Origin: a bacterium
GTDB lineage: Bacteria > Desulfobacterota > Deferrisomatia > Deferrisomatales > BM512
DNA: 64,000 bases
Assembly: GCA_004322275.1 (NCBI GenBank)
Contig: SCTA01000029.1
Span: forward strand, 1 to 64,000
Reading direction: 5' to 3'
Shown: positions 40,526 to 49,790 of the stretch, piece by piece
Numbering within the stretch: the stretch's first letter is position 1
Layout: each line of letters begins with the position of its first letter
Notes under the pieces: generated by a model
Databases searched by the model: none
Seen by the model: only the letters and a program-made list of their open reading frames with translations
Told to the model about the DNA's origin: nothing
Program-made: the position numbers and the translations under genes

Positions 40526-41809
40526 TTATTTCCGCAGGAGCGACCCCAGAATCCCCCTGAAGGAAAAAACCGCGCTGGGGTTGGCGGTTTCCTCCAGAAT
40601 AGCTTTTATCCTTCTGCGAAGAGGGGTGCTCCTCTCGGCCAGGGCGATGAAAAGTTCGCTGCGCCAGGGGCTTGCCAGCCATTTTTCGGCGATGAAGTAG
40701 CCCCTGTATTTCGGCCGAAGCACGGTGTCGATCTCTTTTGGGTAAAGACCAAGTTCGCCGGGGTTCCCGGTTTTGAGCGCGGTCGATACCGCCTTTGCCG
40801 CAAGCTCCGCCGATTCCATAGCCTTGCCTATCCCTTCGCCGGAAAAGGGATAGGTCGTCCCGATGGTTTCCCCCGTCGCCAGTATTCTCTCCCCCAGCAG
40901 CGGAGGAGCGCCCTGAAACCCGCAGCGCAAGGGGTGGCCGAGCCAGGGAGAGCGGGCGCTGGCGGCGGAGACGAGTTCTTTCCCTTCGGGCAAAATCCCC
41001 AAAAACCTCTCGAACTCCGAGTAGAGATTGATTCTCAGCGAACGGGAGCTTCTGGAGGTATAGCCTATTCCTACGTTGAAGAGTCCCCTGCCCATCGGGA
41101 AAACCCAGCCGTAACCCGGAATGTCGTCTCCGCAAAGAACTATCCGCATGCGCGGGTAATCGTGGCTGGAACTCACGTAGCACCTTATAGCCGCGCTGTA
41201 AGGCGGTATCCTTTCGCCCGAACCGATCTTCCGGACGAGTTCGTGGCTCGTTCCTGTGGCTACGATTGCGTAGCCGGCGCGGATTTCGGCGGTGGAGTCC
41301 TGAAATTTAAGAGTCACTCCGCCAGCGCCCTCCACAATGTCCGAAACCTTCGCCCTGGCGAAAACCGCGCCTTCCCGGATAGCTGTTTCGGCCAGTTTCG
41401 CGTCGAGAATCTTTCGTTGAACCACCCTTGTCAGAGCGGTGCCGTTTGCGGTGCGTTTTTTGCGGCTGGTGATTGAAAAAGTGTTGACCGGGTAGGCCGT
41501 TTCTTCAAGCCACTTTGAAAGCCCCGCCCTTTCGAGGCAGGCGGAGGAATCCCTGATCAGGCCGTCTCCGCAGGTCTTGTTCCTGGGAAACCCGGCGCAG
41601 TCGGCGAGAAAAACCCTGTACCCTTCCCTTGCCAGGTGCAGCGCCGCGATGGAACCCGCCGGGCCTGCGCCTACTATGGCGACGTCCACCTCTTCGCCGT
41701 CCGCCTCCGAAAGGCTGGATTGCCGGACGGTCAGGGGAGGGGTGTGGAGACTGAGAAGTTCGTCCTCGGTCCGTATGGGTATTTTTTTAAACAGTTCCAG
41801 AGAATCCAT
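40526..41809 (-). CDS. Geranylgeranyl-reductase-family FAD oxidoreductase
   Basis: A 427-residue flavoprotein. The Rossmann FAD-binding motif is VDVAIVGAGPAGSIAALHLAREGYRVFLAD, followed by the CGDGLI motif typical of geranylgeranyl reductases and digeranylgeranylglycerophospholipid reductases. GDDIPGYGWVFPMGRGLFNVGIG and GTTYPFSGEGIGKAMESAELAA complete the family pattern. Such enzymes saturate isoprenoid chains, using reduced flavin; in bacteria the substrate may be quinone or other polyprenyl chains. An N-terminal ~40-residue extension precedes the Rossmann fold. Its neighbours give no pathway clue. Confidence 0.88.
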   Translation of the reverse strand: MDSLELFKKIPIRTEDELLSLHTPPLTVRQSSLSEADGEEVDVAIVGAGPAGSIAALHLAREGYRVFLADCAGFPRNKTCGDGLIRDSSACLERAGLSKWLEETAYPVNTFSITSRKKRTANGTALTRVVQRKILDAKLAETAIREGAVFARAKVSDIVEGAGGVTLKFQDSTAEIRAGYAIVATGTSHELVRKIGSGERIPPYSAAIRCYVSSSHDYPRMRIVLCGDDIPGYGWVFPMGRGLFNVGIGYTSRSSRSLRINLYSEFERFLGILPEGKELVSAASARSPWLGHPLRCGFQGAPPLLGERILATGETIGTTYPFSGEGIGKAMESAELAAKAVSTALKTGNPGELGLYPKEIDTVLRPKYRGYFIAEKWLASPWRSELFIALAERSTPLRRRIKAILEETANPSAVFSFRGILGSLLRK

Positions 41810-41896
41810 TTAAGCAGCCTGCCGAATCGAAGAAAAAGTTTATCCGGTTGCCTGGTCCCCGGTTTCCCAGTTTCCTGATTTAACCGCCCTTGTCAA

Positions 41897-42520
41897 CTAA
41901 AAGGGAAAGAAAGCCGGGGTTTTTTCGGCGTACCGGTCATACTCCTCTCCAAACTCCTCGCGGACCTCAGCCTCTTCCTTTTTCGCCAGCCTGACGTACA
42001 TGAACACCAGCACCGGGAAGAAAACAAGCGTCGGCAAAGTGGGCCACTGAAGAAGAAAACCCAGCATGATGAGGATAAAGGCGGAGTACTGGGGGTGGCG
42101 CAGACGGGCGTACGGGCCATCTTTTGCGAGTTTGTGGTTTTTTTGGGCGGCGTAAAGTACCCGCCACGCGGCTGCAAGCAGGATGAAACCCCCGAAGATG
42201 AAGAGGTTGCTGAGTATGTGGAACACGTCGAAATGGGGATTGCCTCCAAGCCCGAAAAGCGTGTGCCAGAGGTGACCGGCCTCGTGTGAAAGGATATCGA
42301 GCCCTGGGTAGCGGCTGCCGAGCCAGCCCGACAGCAGGTAGATGGTCAGGGGGAAGCCGTACATCTCTGTGAAGAGCGCCACGACGAAGGCCGAAAAGGC
42401 GCCGAAAGAGCGCCAGTCCCGCTTCGTGCGGGGGTGCGAGAAGCTGAAGGCGAAAATGATGAAGACCAGGGAGTTGATAATCACAAGCGACCAGAGGCCG
42501 TAGGCCGGAGCGTCATTCAT
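41897..42520 (-). CDS. ICMT-like membrane methyltransferase
   Basis: A 207-residue polytopic protein of the isoprenylcysteine carboxyl methyltransferase/phospholipid methyltransferase type. Several membrane spans precede the C-terminal motif DGPYARLRHPQYSAFILIMLGFLLQWPT...RLAKKEEAEVREEFGEEYDRY, whose RHPxY, then EE pattern binds S-adenosylmethionine and positions the substrate. The substrate is unknown. The ATG at 42520 follows GGAGAACCCC; a more upstream frame would add a polar leader. It overlaps the DUF2933 gene by 8 nt, placing it in the copper-handling cluster. Confidence 0.85.
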   Translation of the reverse strand: MNDAPAYGLWSLVIINSLVFIIFAFSFSHPRTKRDWRSFGAFSAFVVALFTEMYGFPLTIYLLSGWLGSRYPGLDILSHEAGHLWHTLFGLGGNPHFDVFHILSNLFIFGGFILLAAAWRVLYAAQKNHKLAKDGPYARLRHPQYSAFILIMLGFLLQWPTLPTLVFFPVLVFMYVRLAKKEEAEVREEFGEEYDRYAEKTPAFFPF

Positions 42521-42773
42521 GGGGTTCTCCTTCCCGGTCGTGAGCGTGGCCTTCTTTGCCCTTTGTTCCGCCTCCGTGGCCGCCGTGTCCTCCATGTCCG
42601 AAGATATGCATCAGGGGGCACGCGAGCAGGAGCAGATAAGGTAAAGCCCCTAAAAGGTGCGCCCTGTGCTCGCTGAAGAGAAAAAACCCCGCAATCCCAA
42701 GGAAACCCAGCAGCGCGAGACCTGGCCGGGAGCGAAACAGGGTTGGAGGCTCCGTTGCAGATTTGTTACCCAT
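42513..42773 (-). CDS. DUF2933 small membrane protein with His/Gly-rich tail
   Basis: An 86-residue protein. It has two membrane spans (GLALLGFLGIAGFFLFS and LLGALPYLLLLACPLMHIFGH), then a metal-binding-looking tail rich in His and Gly (GHGGHGGHGGGTKGKEGHAHDRE). CPLMHIFGHGGHGG is the core of the DUF2933 family, small proteins found beside heavy-metal ATPases and copper resistance genes. The precise role is not known; local copper binding at the inner membrane is a reasonable inference. The start at 42773 has an AAAGG 6 nt upstream, better than earlier in-frame starts. Confidence 0.85.
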   Translation of the reverse strand: MGNKSATEPPTLFRSRPGLALLGFLGIAGFFLFSEHRAHLLGALPYLLLLACPLMHIFGHGGHGGHGGGTKGKEGHAHDREGEPHE

Positions 42774-42839
42774 CGGTAAACCTTTCATAAAGTAAAAAAA
42801 AAGCGATTCGCCTTTGCACATATCTTCCGGCATGGGTTC

Positions 42840-43670
42840 TTATGAAAGCGGTTTTTGCGCCAGCCAGAAACCGATTACTCCTCCCCACTGACCGCACGAG
42901 GTTACAGGCTCGTACCCCGCTTCCCGAAGATATTGAGGGAGCCTCCCCTCCAGATTCCCCCGAACAGTATGCATAAACCAGGCAGGCCACAGGATGAGCC
43001 ACCATAAAGGGTTTCCCGGGCGGTCCAGATCCGCCACCACCAGCCGCCCTCCCGGTTTCAGGACGCGGTAAACCTCGCGCAGCCCCGCCAGTTTCACCTC
43101 CGGGGGCAGGTGGTGGATCATTGCGCTGGCGAAAGCCGCGTCGAAAGAGTTATCCGCGAAAGGGAGGTCTTCGATGGCGGCCACGCGGAACATCGCCCTG
43201 CTGCCCATCTCGAAGGCGTTTTTTCTCGCAACGGCTATCATCCTTATTGCCGGATCGATGCCGACCGCGCTTCCCTCGGGTCCCACGGCCTCAGCCGCGA
43301 GACGGGTAAGGACGCCGGTGCCGCAACCGACTTCAAGCACCGCCTCTCCTTCCCTCAGGGAGGCTAGTCCGATGGTCTTCGAGCGGAACCTCCGGCCGAG
43401 CCCGATTGCCCGGCACCATACATCGTAGAACGGAGCCAGCCAGTTCAGGGTCATCCCCTCGGTGCGGGGCGCCGGCTCTTTCACCCACTCCGCAACGTCG
43501 CCGAGGACCCGGATCGTTCCCCAGAAGAACATCGCCGGGAGGACTATAAGCAGGGCCAGCACAATTGCGGCGAGGATGGAGGCGCCTGCAAAAACTAAAA
43601 TCGCGGCGGCCAGCGCCAGCACTAGAACAGGGCAGAGCCACAGGAGGCTTCCGGCACAAAAGCGTCTCAT
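42840..43670 (-). CDS. Membrane-anchored class I SAM methyltransferase
   Basis: A 276-residue protein. Two N-terminal hydrophobic segments (~8-50) precede a UbiE-like methyltransferase domain: VLEVGCGTGVLTRLAAEAVG (motif I), VGIDPAIRMIAVARKNA (motif II), LPFADNSFDAAFASAMIHHL (motif IV) and LREVYRVLKPGGRLVVADLDRPG (post-motif). The membrane anchor is unusual for quinone-type UbiE. Its substrate might be lipid-like or a metal/metalloid species; relatives of arsenite methyltransferase share this layout, but I do not see their cysteine set. Start M at 43670, after GGAGCGAGATTAAG. Confidence 0.85.
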   Translation of the reverse strand: MRRFCAGSLLWLCPVLVLALAAAILVFAGASILAAIVLALLIVLPAMFFWGTIRVLGDVAEWVKEPAPRTEGMTLNWLAPFYDVWCRAIGLGRRFRSKTIGLASLREGEAVLEVGCGTGVLTRLAAEAVGPEGSAVGIDPAIRMIAVARKNAFEMGSRAMFRVAAIEDLPFADNSFDAAFASAMIHHLPPEVKLAGLREVYRVLKPGGRLVVADLDRPGNPLWWLILWPAWFMHTVRGNLEGRLPQYLREAGYEPVTSCGQWGGVIGFWLAQKPLS

Positions 43671-43743
43671 CTTAATCTCGCTCCGCGAAAAGCACGGCAA
43701 GGCGGATTCGTATCGTGCAGAGCCGTACGGGTTTTCCTGATTT

Positions 43744-46044
43744 TTAAATCCTGACCCCTCGCAGCCGGAGGGCGTTTCCGACGACGGAGACGGAACTGAA
43801 GCTCATTGCCGCCGCCGCGATAATGGGGCTGAGGAGAAGGCCGAAGAAGGGGTATAGCACCCCTGCCGCAATCGGCACGCCAAGGGCGTTGTAGATGAAG
43901 GCGAAAAAGAGGTTCTGCCTGATGTTTCCCATAGTCGCGCGGCTCAGCCGCCGCGCCCTGACGATGCCCCGAAGGTCGCCCTTGACGAGGGTGACGCCCG
44001 CGCTCTCCATCGCGACGTCGGTGCCGGTGCCCATCGCGATTCCAACCTCGGCCTGTGCCAGCGCCGGGGCGTCGTTGATTCCGTCTCCCGCCATGGCGAC
44101 GAACCGGCCTGCAGCCTGTAGTTTCATAACCTGCTTCGCCTTGTCCTCCGGCAGGACCTCGGCCATCACCTCGTCGATGGAGAGCTTTTTAGCTACCGCC
44201 AGCGCCGTGGTGCGGTTGTCGCCGGTCAGCATAACTATGCGGACACCCTCGCTGTGAAGGGCTTCTATAGCCTCCACGGCGGTTTCCTTTATCGGGTCCG
44301 CCACGCCCAGAATTCCCGCAGCCTTATTGTCTACCGCCATAAAAAGTATTGTCTGCCCCTCCAGCCGCAGGTTCTGGGCGCTGTCTCCAAGCGCCCCCGG
44401 ATCGACCCCGAGTTCCTGCATGAGCTTCTGGGTGCCCAGCGCGATCTCCCGCCCTCCGGCCCGGCCTTTGACCCCTTTACCGGTGAGCGACTCGAAGCTC
44501 TCGGGGGAGACGGGTTCGATTCCCCGGCTCTCGGCGCCTTTAACTATCGCCGAAGCGAGGGGATGCTCGCTGCCGCGCTCCAGTCCCGCCGCCAGCCGCA
44601 GAAGCTCCTTCTCGTCGAACCCCCCGGAAGTTTGAATTGTGACGAGGCTGGGTTTGCCCTCGGTGAGGGTTCCGGTCTTGTCCACCACCAGAGTGTCCAC
44701 CTTGCGCAGGTGCTCGATGGCCTCGGCGTTTTTGAAGAGAACGCCCACGGTCGCTCCCTTGCCGGTGGCAACCATTATCGACATCGGCGTCGCCAGCCCC
44801 AGCGCGCAGGGGCAGGCGATAATCAGCACCGCGACCGCGTTGATTATGGCGTAGGCCATCCGGGGTTCGGGGCCCGCCCATCCCCAGACGATAAAGGTTA
44901 CGGCGGCTATGCCGACGACGGCGGGAACGAAGTAGCCGGAGACGGTGTCCGCGAGATTCTGGATCGGCGCGCGGCTTCGCTGCGCCTCGGCGACCATCCG
45001 GACGATGCGGGCGAGCAGGGTGTCGGCCCCGACCTTTTCGGCCCGCATCACGAGGGAGCCTGTTCCGTTTACCGTCGCCCCGGTCACCTTGTCCCCGGTG
45101 CGTTTCTCCACGGGAAGGGGCTCGCCGCTTATCATGGATTCGTCCACGCTGCTCACCCCTTCGAGCACGACGCCGTCCACCGGAACCTTCTCTCCGGGGC
45201 GGATACGCAGGCGGTCGCCGGGCTTCACCTCTTCAAGCAAAATATCGCCTTCCGTGCCGCCCTCTCTCAAAAGCCGGGCGGTCTTCGGGGCGAGCCCCAG
45301 AAGGGCTTTTATTGCCTTCCCTGTCCGGCTCCTCGCCCGAAGTTCCAGCACCTGACCCAGAAGGACCAGAGTGGTTATCACCGCTGCGGCTTCATAGTAG
45401 ACGGCGACCTCGCCTGTCTCTCCGCGGAAGGAAACCGGAAAGAGGCCGGGAAGGAAGGTCGCCGCCAGACTATAGGCGTAGGCCACGCCCACCCCGAGCC
45501 CTATGAGGGTGAACATGTTCAGGCTTCGGTTCTCCAGTGATTTCCAGAAACGGACAAAGAAGGGCCACCCTCCCCAGAGGACCACCGGAGTCGCCAGAAG
45601 GAATTCCAACAAGCTATATGTTTTGCGGGACGCGAGGCCATGAAAAAATTCGCCGAGCCCCGGCAGGTGAACTCCCGTGGTTATCACCAGTATCAGTATC
45701 GACAGGGCGGCGCTGACCCAAAAGCGCAGCGTCATGTCGCGAAGCTCGGGATTCTCCTCTTCTTCGGCGGCCTTCGCGGTTCGCAGTTCCAGAGCCATCC
45801 CGCACTTCGGGCAAAATCCCGGCCTGTCGCTGACTATTTCCGGGTGCATGGGGCAGGTGTAGAGCCCCTTGGCGGGCTCCGTTTCCTTCGGCGCGGAGGG
45901 CGAGGCCCCTGTGTACCGCTCAGGCTCTCTTTTGAACTTATCGAGGCAGTTCTGACTGCAAAAGAGATAGAGACGCCCGTTAAATACCTGTTTGTAAGCG
46001 GTATCCCCGGTGACGGTCATTGAACAGACGGGGTCTTTGTCCAC
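43744..46044 (-). CDS. copA: Copper-translocating P1B-type ATPase (CopA-like)
   Basis: A 766-residue P1B ATPase. N-terminal YHS domain ([30 protein letters not shown]) is followed by a TCPMHPEIV...CPKCGMALE heavy-metal-binding domain. Eight membrane spans contain the CPC metal-site motif ([13 protein letters not shown]), and SGEPLPVEK is the actuator TGE-like loop. [11 protein letters not shown] is the phosphorylation site, and [26 protein letters not shown] the hinge. The YHS and HMBD domains are typical of Gram-negative copper or silver exporters. The Spy-like Met-rich gene lies directly upstream, supporting copper. The symbol is the general family one. Confidence 0.93.
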   Translation of the reverse strand: MDKDPVCSMTVTGDTAYKQVFNGRLYLFCSQNCLDKFKREPERYTGASPSAPKETEPAKGLYTCPMHPEIVSDRPGFCPKCGMALELRTAKAAEEEENPELRDMTLRFWVSAALSILILVITTGVHLPGLGEFFHGLASRKTYSLLEFLLATPVVLWGGWPFFVRFWKSLENRSLNMFTLIGLGVGVAYAYSLAATFLPGLFPVSFRGETGEVAVYYEAAAVITTLVLLGQVLELRARSRTGKAIKALLGLAPKTARLLREGGTEGDILLEEVKPGDRLRIRPGEKVPVDGVVLEGVSSVDESMISGEPLPVEKRTGDKVTGATVNGTGSLVMRAEKVGADTLLARIVRMVAEAQRSRAPIQNLADTVSGYFVPAVVGIAAVTFIVWGWAGPEPRMAYAIINAVAVLIIACPCALGLATPMSIMVATGKGATVGVLFKNAEAIEHLRKVDTLVVDKTGTLTEGKPSLVTIQTSGGFDEKELLRLAAGLERGSEHPLASAIVKGAESRGIEPVSPESFESLTGKGVKGRAGGREIALGTQKLMQELGVDPGALGDSAQNLRLEGQTILFMAVDNKAAGILGVADPIKETAVEAIEALHSEGVRIVMLTGDNRTTALAVAKKLSIDEVMAEVLPEDKAKQVMKLQAAGRFVAMAGDGINDAPALAQAEVGIAMGTGTDVAMESAGVTLVKGDLRGIVRARRLSRATMGNIRQNLFFAFIYNALGVPIAAGVLYPFFGLLLSPIIAAAAMSFSSVSVVGNALRLRGVRI

Positions 46045-46069
46045 GTAGCCCCCTTTCCTGAAAACTCAG

Positions 46070-46981
46070 CTAGAAAGTAAAGACTCTCTCCGTCACCCCG
46101 GCCACCCCTTTGACCACCAGTTCCATCGGCGTCGTCTTCGGGTTTTCAAATTCAAGAATCGCCGAACGGTGGTGCCCGCTGCCTTCCTGGGATTTCAGCG
46201 TGGCCTTGTATTCCTTGCCGCCTGCCCGCAGGACCACGGCCTCCTCAAACCTGTACTCGTCAAGCGGCACCGTGTGGGTATCGAAAACCACCGCGAAAAC
46301 CAGGGTGCGGTCGCCCCCCTGGGGCGCTACCTTGACCGTCACCCCCGCTTCTTCCTTCTCCTGGCCGCCTTTCGCCGCCGCCGCGCTCTGTCCCGCCTGT
46401 CCCCGGGGCGCTCCGGCCTGAGCCATCCCGCCCTGCATCATGGGCATTCCGCCGCTCATCATGGGCATGGAGCCGGACATCATTGACTGCATGCCATCCA
46501 TCATGGACATTCCGCCGGACATCATGGCTTTAGGCTTTTCGGGTCTAAGTAGATTTTTCCATTGCTCCTCCGTGAGTTTTGAGCCCAGAGAGGAGAGAAA
46601 CTCAAGGTGTCTGGAGATAAGCTCCAACTGCTTTTGGGTTATCTCCTCCGCTTTCTTTTTGGCCGAGGCCGGATCGAATCCCTTCTTTCTCATAATCCGG
46701 CTTAATTCGAGGCGCGATATCTGAAGATCCGCTACAATCCCGATGGCGCTCTTTCGCAGTTCAAAGCGGTTGTCTTCGATGGACTCCAGAACCTGGGGCG
46801 AAAGCCCCAGTTGGCCGAGATCACCATGACATGCCGCCATCAACTCGGCGCAAATGGCCTCCGGCATGGCGGCGGGGGCCATTCCCATCATGTCGCGCAT
46901 GGGGCCGTCCTCCATCATCTGGGCGGATGAAACACCCGCCAGACAAAGAACAATCGCCAGAACGTACGCAATCCGTTTCAT
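46070..46981 (-). CDS. Spy/CpxP-like Met-rich periplasmic protein with extra C-terminal domain
   Basis: A 303-residue exported protein with signal peptide ending around residue 20 (LCLAGVSSAQ). Residues ~35-150 are helical, with the Spy/CpxP LTEEQ (LTxxQ) motif. Residues ~150-190 are a Met-Gly-rich linker with repeated GGMxMM units, good for binding Cu(I). The C-terminal ~85 residues are a predicted beta domain (VTVKVAPQGGDRTLVFAVVFDTHTV...FEEAVVLRAGGKEYKATL) without a name I recognise. It is the first gene of the leftward copper cluster, 25 nt ahead of the CopA-type ATPase, and probably buffers copper or refolds proteins in the periplasm. Confidence 0.72.
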   Translation of the reverse strand: MKRIAYVLAIVLCLAGVSSAQMMEDGPMRDMMGMAPAAMPEAICAELMAACHGDLGQLGLSPQVLESIEDNRFELRKSAIGIVADLQISRLELSRIMRKKGFDPASAKKKAEEITQKQLELISRHLEFLSSLGSKLTEEQWKNLLRPEKPKAMMSGGMSMMDGMQSMMSGSMPMMSGGMPMMQGGMAQAGAPRGQAGQSAAAAKGGQEKEEAGVTVKVAPQGGDRTLVFAVVFDTHTVPLDEYRFEEAVVLRAGGKEYKATLKSQEGSGHHRSAILEFENPKTTPMELVVKGVAGVTERVFTF

Positions 46982-47376
46982 GGTGTCTCCTCCTTTTTCC
47001 GCCAGGGCGTAAACGCTTGTCGTTCTTCTTCAAAGCTTAGTGTCGCCGGGGTAACTGTCAAGGGCGCCGGCCCGGCTTTGAGGCTTGCCTTTCATAAGAA
47101 GGGAGGCGATTTTTAAAAGAAATGATTCGGGACTGACCTGTTGTAAATAACCATGAGGGGAGAGATTGTTTCACCGTAAAGGCTCTTCTTGTGCCGGAGC
47201 TTGAATTTCATATAAAATACGTTAACTTCGGGCCGGGGCGTCCTGCGGGGGGCAGGGGTAAATCGTTTTTTTAAGACTATTCGTTAACTTCAATTCAGAA
47301 GCCGAAAAACATCATATTTCCCCCAACGGGTCCGGAGTTCTTTTTCCGGCCGGTTTGTTTATTTTGAGGAGTTCAA
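46982..47376. other. Divergent intergenic region (no gene)
   Basis: Between the leftward Spy-like gene and the rightward cysteine/LRR gene I see no coding potential. AAAGGAGGAGACACC is the ribosome-binding site of the Spy-like gene. The decamer CGTTAACTTC appears twice, at 47220-47229 and 47282-47291, and could be regulator sites; a TATAAA lies just ahead of the first copy. Confidence 0.5.
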
Positions 47377-49401
47377 ATGGCAAGAATTACGGCTCCGAAG
47401 ATCGCCTACCGTCTTGAAAGAACGGAGGACCCCGGAAGCGACGCCGGGTTTCATCTGAAGGTGATGGAGGGCGAGGACATGGTGCTCATGTCCTGCGGGG
47501 CGATGGGAAGAAGAGAAGAGGTCGTCCAGGCCCCTATAGCGCTTATCCAGACAGAGGACACCTGCCAGACCTGCTTCGCGTCGCTTTTTTCCGCCGGGAC
47601 CAAAAACTCCGCCCAGGGGGTGGGGATGACGGTGGTCTTGCCCGAGAAGGCGGTTAAATTGTGCAACGCCGAAGGCGAGGCCGACGGCTGCGAATACCAT
47701 CTTTTCACGATATCGGGCGAAGAGGGGCTCGTAACCTCCTGCGGCCTGATGGGAAGCGAAGAAGAAACCGAATACGTCCCCCTCGACGAAGTTCCTTCCT
47801 CCGAGCTTTGCGCGGGCTGTTTCGGCCCCTTCAGAATCGAGGACGAACTCGCTCCCTTTGCCGCGGCTGAAGCCAGCGCCGCTCCGGTAACCGGTTTTTC
47901 GGAAGAGTTTACGGAATTCCCTTCGCTGGACGAACTGATAACCAGCTTCGAGATTCCCGAAGAGCAAGAGGCGTTGCCCGCAATTCAGGAAGAGGTTGAG
48001 GTTACTTCGCCCGCTCGGGAACAGGCGGCTGCGATGGCTGTCAGCGAGCCGGTTCAAGAGCCGGTTGCGGCGTCGTCGAAAATCTCCCCCGCTCACCCCG
48101 AATCTCTCGCCGAGTCTCTCGGTTTCGGTTCGATCGACGATCTTTTCGACCAGATTGTGGACGACGCGACCTCGCAGGAGACAGCGCGCGCAGCCGAAAC
48201 CGCAGCTCACGCGCAAAGCGTTTCACCCGAGCCGGAAGCAGAGGTTTTGCAGCCTGCAGCCCCGCCGCGCCTTGAAGATTTTATCGCAAAACCCGCCGAA
48301 ACTTCGCCGATTGCGCCAAAACCCGTAACGGCGGCGACTCCGGCAGCTCCCGCCGCTCCCCAACAGCCTCCACCCGTCAGGGAGCAATCCAAAAGCAGAA
48401 GCTCTCTGGTCTGGGTGGTTGTCGCAGCGCTCGCGCTGGCGGGCGGAGCGGGCTATTATTTCACGTCGCAAAAACCCGAAGCCGCGCCTGCCGCTTTCGC
48501 TGAAAGCGCCCCTAAAAAGAGCGTTAGCGCCGATTCCCCGGGGCCAAGCGCCGAGGAGCGCAAGGCCCTGGCGGATTTGAAGGAGCGCGAAGAGGCCGAG
48601 TCGAAGGCAGCCGGGGAAAAAAGCGCGAGAGCCGAGGCGCTTCGGGCCGAAGCCGAACGCGCCGAAAAGATGGCCGGGGAAAAGGCGCTGGAGGCCGAAA
48701 AAGCCCGGAAAACGGCTGAGACGGTCAAACCTCAGAAGAATAAGGATGATCTCCTCGCGGCCCAAAAGGCGAAAGCCGAAGCGGACGAGGAAGAGAGGAT
48801 AAGCCGGGAAGCCGCTGCAAGGGCAAGAGCCGAGGCTAAGGAGGCTCAGGCCAGGGCTGCTGCGGAAGAAGAGGCAAGGAGGGTTCGTCAGGCAGCCGAG
48901 GAAAAGGCGAGAGTTGAAGCCGAGTCGGCGGCAAGGGCGAAAGCCGAGGCCGAAGCCGCCGCAAAGGCGAAAGCCGAGGCCGAGGCGGCGGCAGTTGCGC
49001 CCAAAACCGCTCCCAAGGCCTCGGAAGCTCCCTACCTGATACACTTCAACGATAAAAATCTCGAAAGGTGCGTCCGCGCGGCGGCGAAGGTTCCCGAAGG
49101 GGCGAGGCTGACGGAGGACCTTTTCAGAGACCTGCGCGTGCTGGACTGTCAGGGAAGCGCGATCGAGAGTGTCGCCGGCATAGAGAGCCTTCTCACTCTC
49201 GAATCCGTGAACCTCTCCAACAACGGCATCGTCGACATGACCCCGCTGGCTTTTCTGCCGAGACTCGTCTCGCTGAACCTCAAATTCAACAAGATTACCG
49301 ATATCAGCTCCATAACGAGAATTCCCTCGAAATGCGAGATCAACCTTCTCGATAACCCGATAGCCGACATAAAGCCTCTCCTGAAGCGAAGAAAGAAATA
49401 A
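47377..49401 (+). CDS. Membrane protein: twin cysteine modules, TolA-like coiled coil, LRR
   Basis: A 674-residue protein I cannot assign to a named family. Residues ~10-150 hold two homologous modules; each ends in SCG-x-MG then C-x2-C-F, with spacing C40-x22-C63-x2-C66 and C122-x22-C145-x2-C148, so a metal site per module is likely. A proline/acidic linker runs to ~340 and a single membrane span (SLVWVVVAALALAGGAGYYF) at ~343-363. Then comes a TolA-like Ala/Glu/Lys/Arg coiled coil to ~550 and C-terminal leucine-rich repeats (LESVNLSNNGIVDMTPL). Charges suggest cytoplasmic cysteines and periplasmic coil/LRR. The gene leads the YbjQ-YbjQ-M48 group. Confidence 0.85.
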   Translation: MARITAPKIAYRLERTEDPGSDAGFHLKVMEGEDMVLMSCGAMGRREEVVQAPIALIQTEDTCQTCFASLFSAGTKNSAQGVGMTVVLPEKAVKLCNAEGEADGCEYHLFTISGEEGLVTSCGLMGSEEETEYVPLDEVPSSELCAGCFGPFRIEDELAPFAAAEASAAPVTGFSEEFTEFPSLDELITSFEIPEEQEALPAIQEEVEVTSPAREQAAAMAVSEPVQEPVAASSKISPAHPESLAESLGFGSIDDLFDQIVDDATSQETARAAETAAHAQSVSPEPEAEVLQPAAPPRLEDFIAKPAETSPIAPKPVTAATPAAPAAPQQPPPVREQSKSRSSLVWVVVAALALAGGAGYYFTSQKPEAAPAAFAESAPKKSVSADSPGPSAEERKALADLKEREEAESKAAGEKSARAEALRAEAERAEKMAGEKALEAEKARKTAETVKPQKNKDDLLAAQKAKAEADEEERISREAAARARAEAKEAQARAAAEEEARRVRQAAEEKARVEAESAARAKAEAEAAAKAKAEAEAAAVAPKTAPKASEAPYLIHFNDKNLERCVRAAAKVPEGARLTEDLFRDLRVLDCQGSAIESVAGIESLLTLESVNLSNNGIVDMTPLAFLPRLVSLNLKFNKITDISSITRIPSKCEINLLDNPIADIKPLLKRRKK

Positions 49402-49457
49402 ACATCGATTGCATGTAACGCGGCAGGACAGGAAAAAGCGGCTAAAAGGAGGATCAG

Positions 49458-49781
49458 GTGATAGTTACTACGATTCCCTACGTGCCCGGAATGCGCATCT
49501 CGGAACATTACGGGATGGTTCAGGGCAGCACGATAAGGTCCAAGCACATCGGCAGGGACATTGCCGCGTCGTTCAAAAACCTTGTCGGCGGAGAGCTCAA
49601 GGGCTACACCGAGCTTCTCTGCGAATCCCGCCAGGAGGCGACCGACCGCATGGTGACTCAGGCCAGGAGCCTGGGGGCGAACGCTGTGATAAACGTGCGT
49701 TTCGCCACCTCCTCCGTGGCTCAGGGCGCGGCGGAGCTCTTCGCCTACGGAACCGCCGTAAAACTCGAAAAAGAAGCTTGA
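49458..49781 (+). CDS. YbjQ (UPF0145)-family protein
   Basis: A 107-residue protein matching the YbjQ family: VTTIPYVPGMRISEHYGMVQGSTIRSKHIGRDIAASFKNLVGGELKGYTELL, then REATDRMVTQARSLGANAVINVRFATSS and FAYGTAVKLE. The family forms pentameric, toroidal proteins and is annotated as heavy-metal-binding on sequence grounds only. The start is GTG 49458 with AAAGGAGG 6 nt upstream. It lies 56 nt after the LRR protein and 9 nt before a second, membrane-linked YbjQ. Confidence 0.92.
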   Translation: MIVTTIPYVPGMRISEHYGMVQGSTIRSKHIGRDIAASFKNLVGGELKGYTELLCESRQEATDRMVTQARSLGANAVINVRFATSSVAQGAAELFAYGTAVKLEKEA

Positions 49782-49790
49782 GGCCGTCCC

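Noticed and set aside
44254-45540. A 428-codon plus-strand frame opposite the copper ATPase
   Set aside because: Antisense shadow of a clear P-type ATPase; composition and lack of motifs argue against it.
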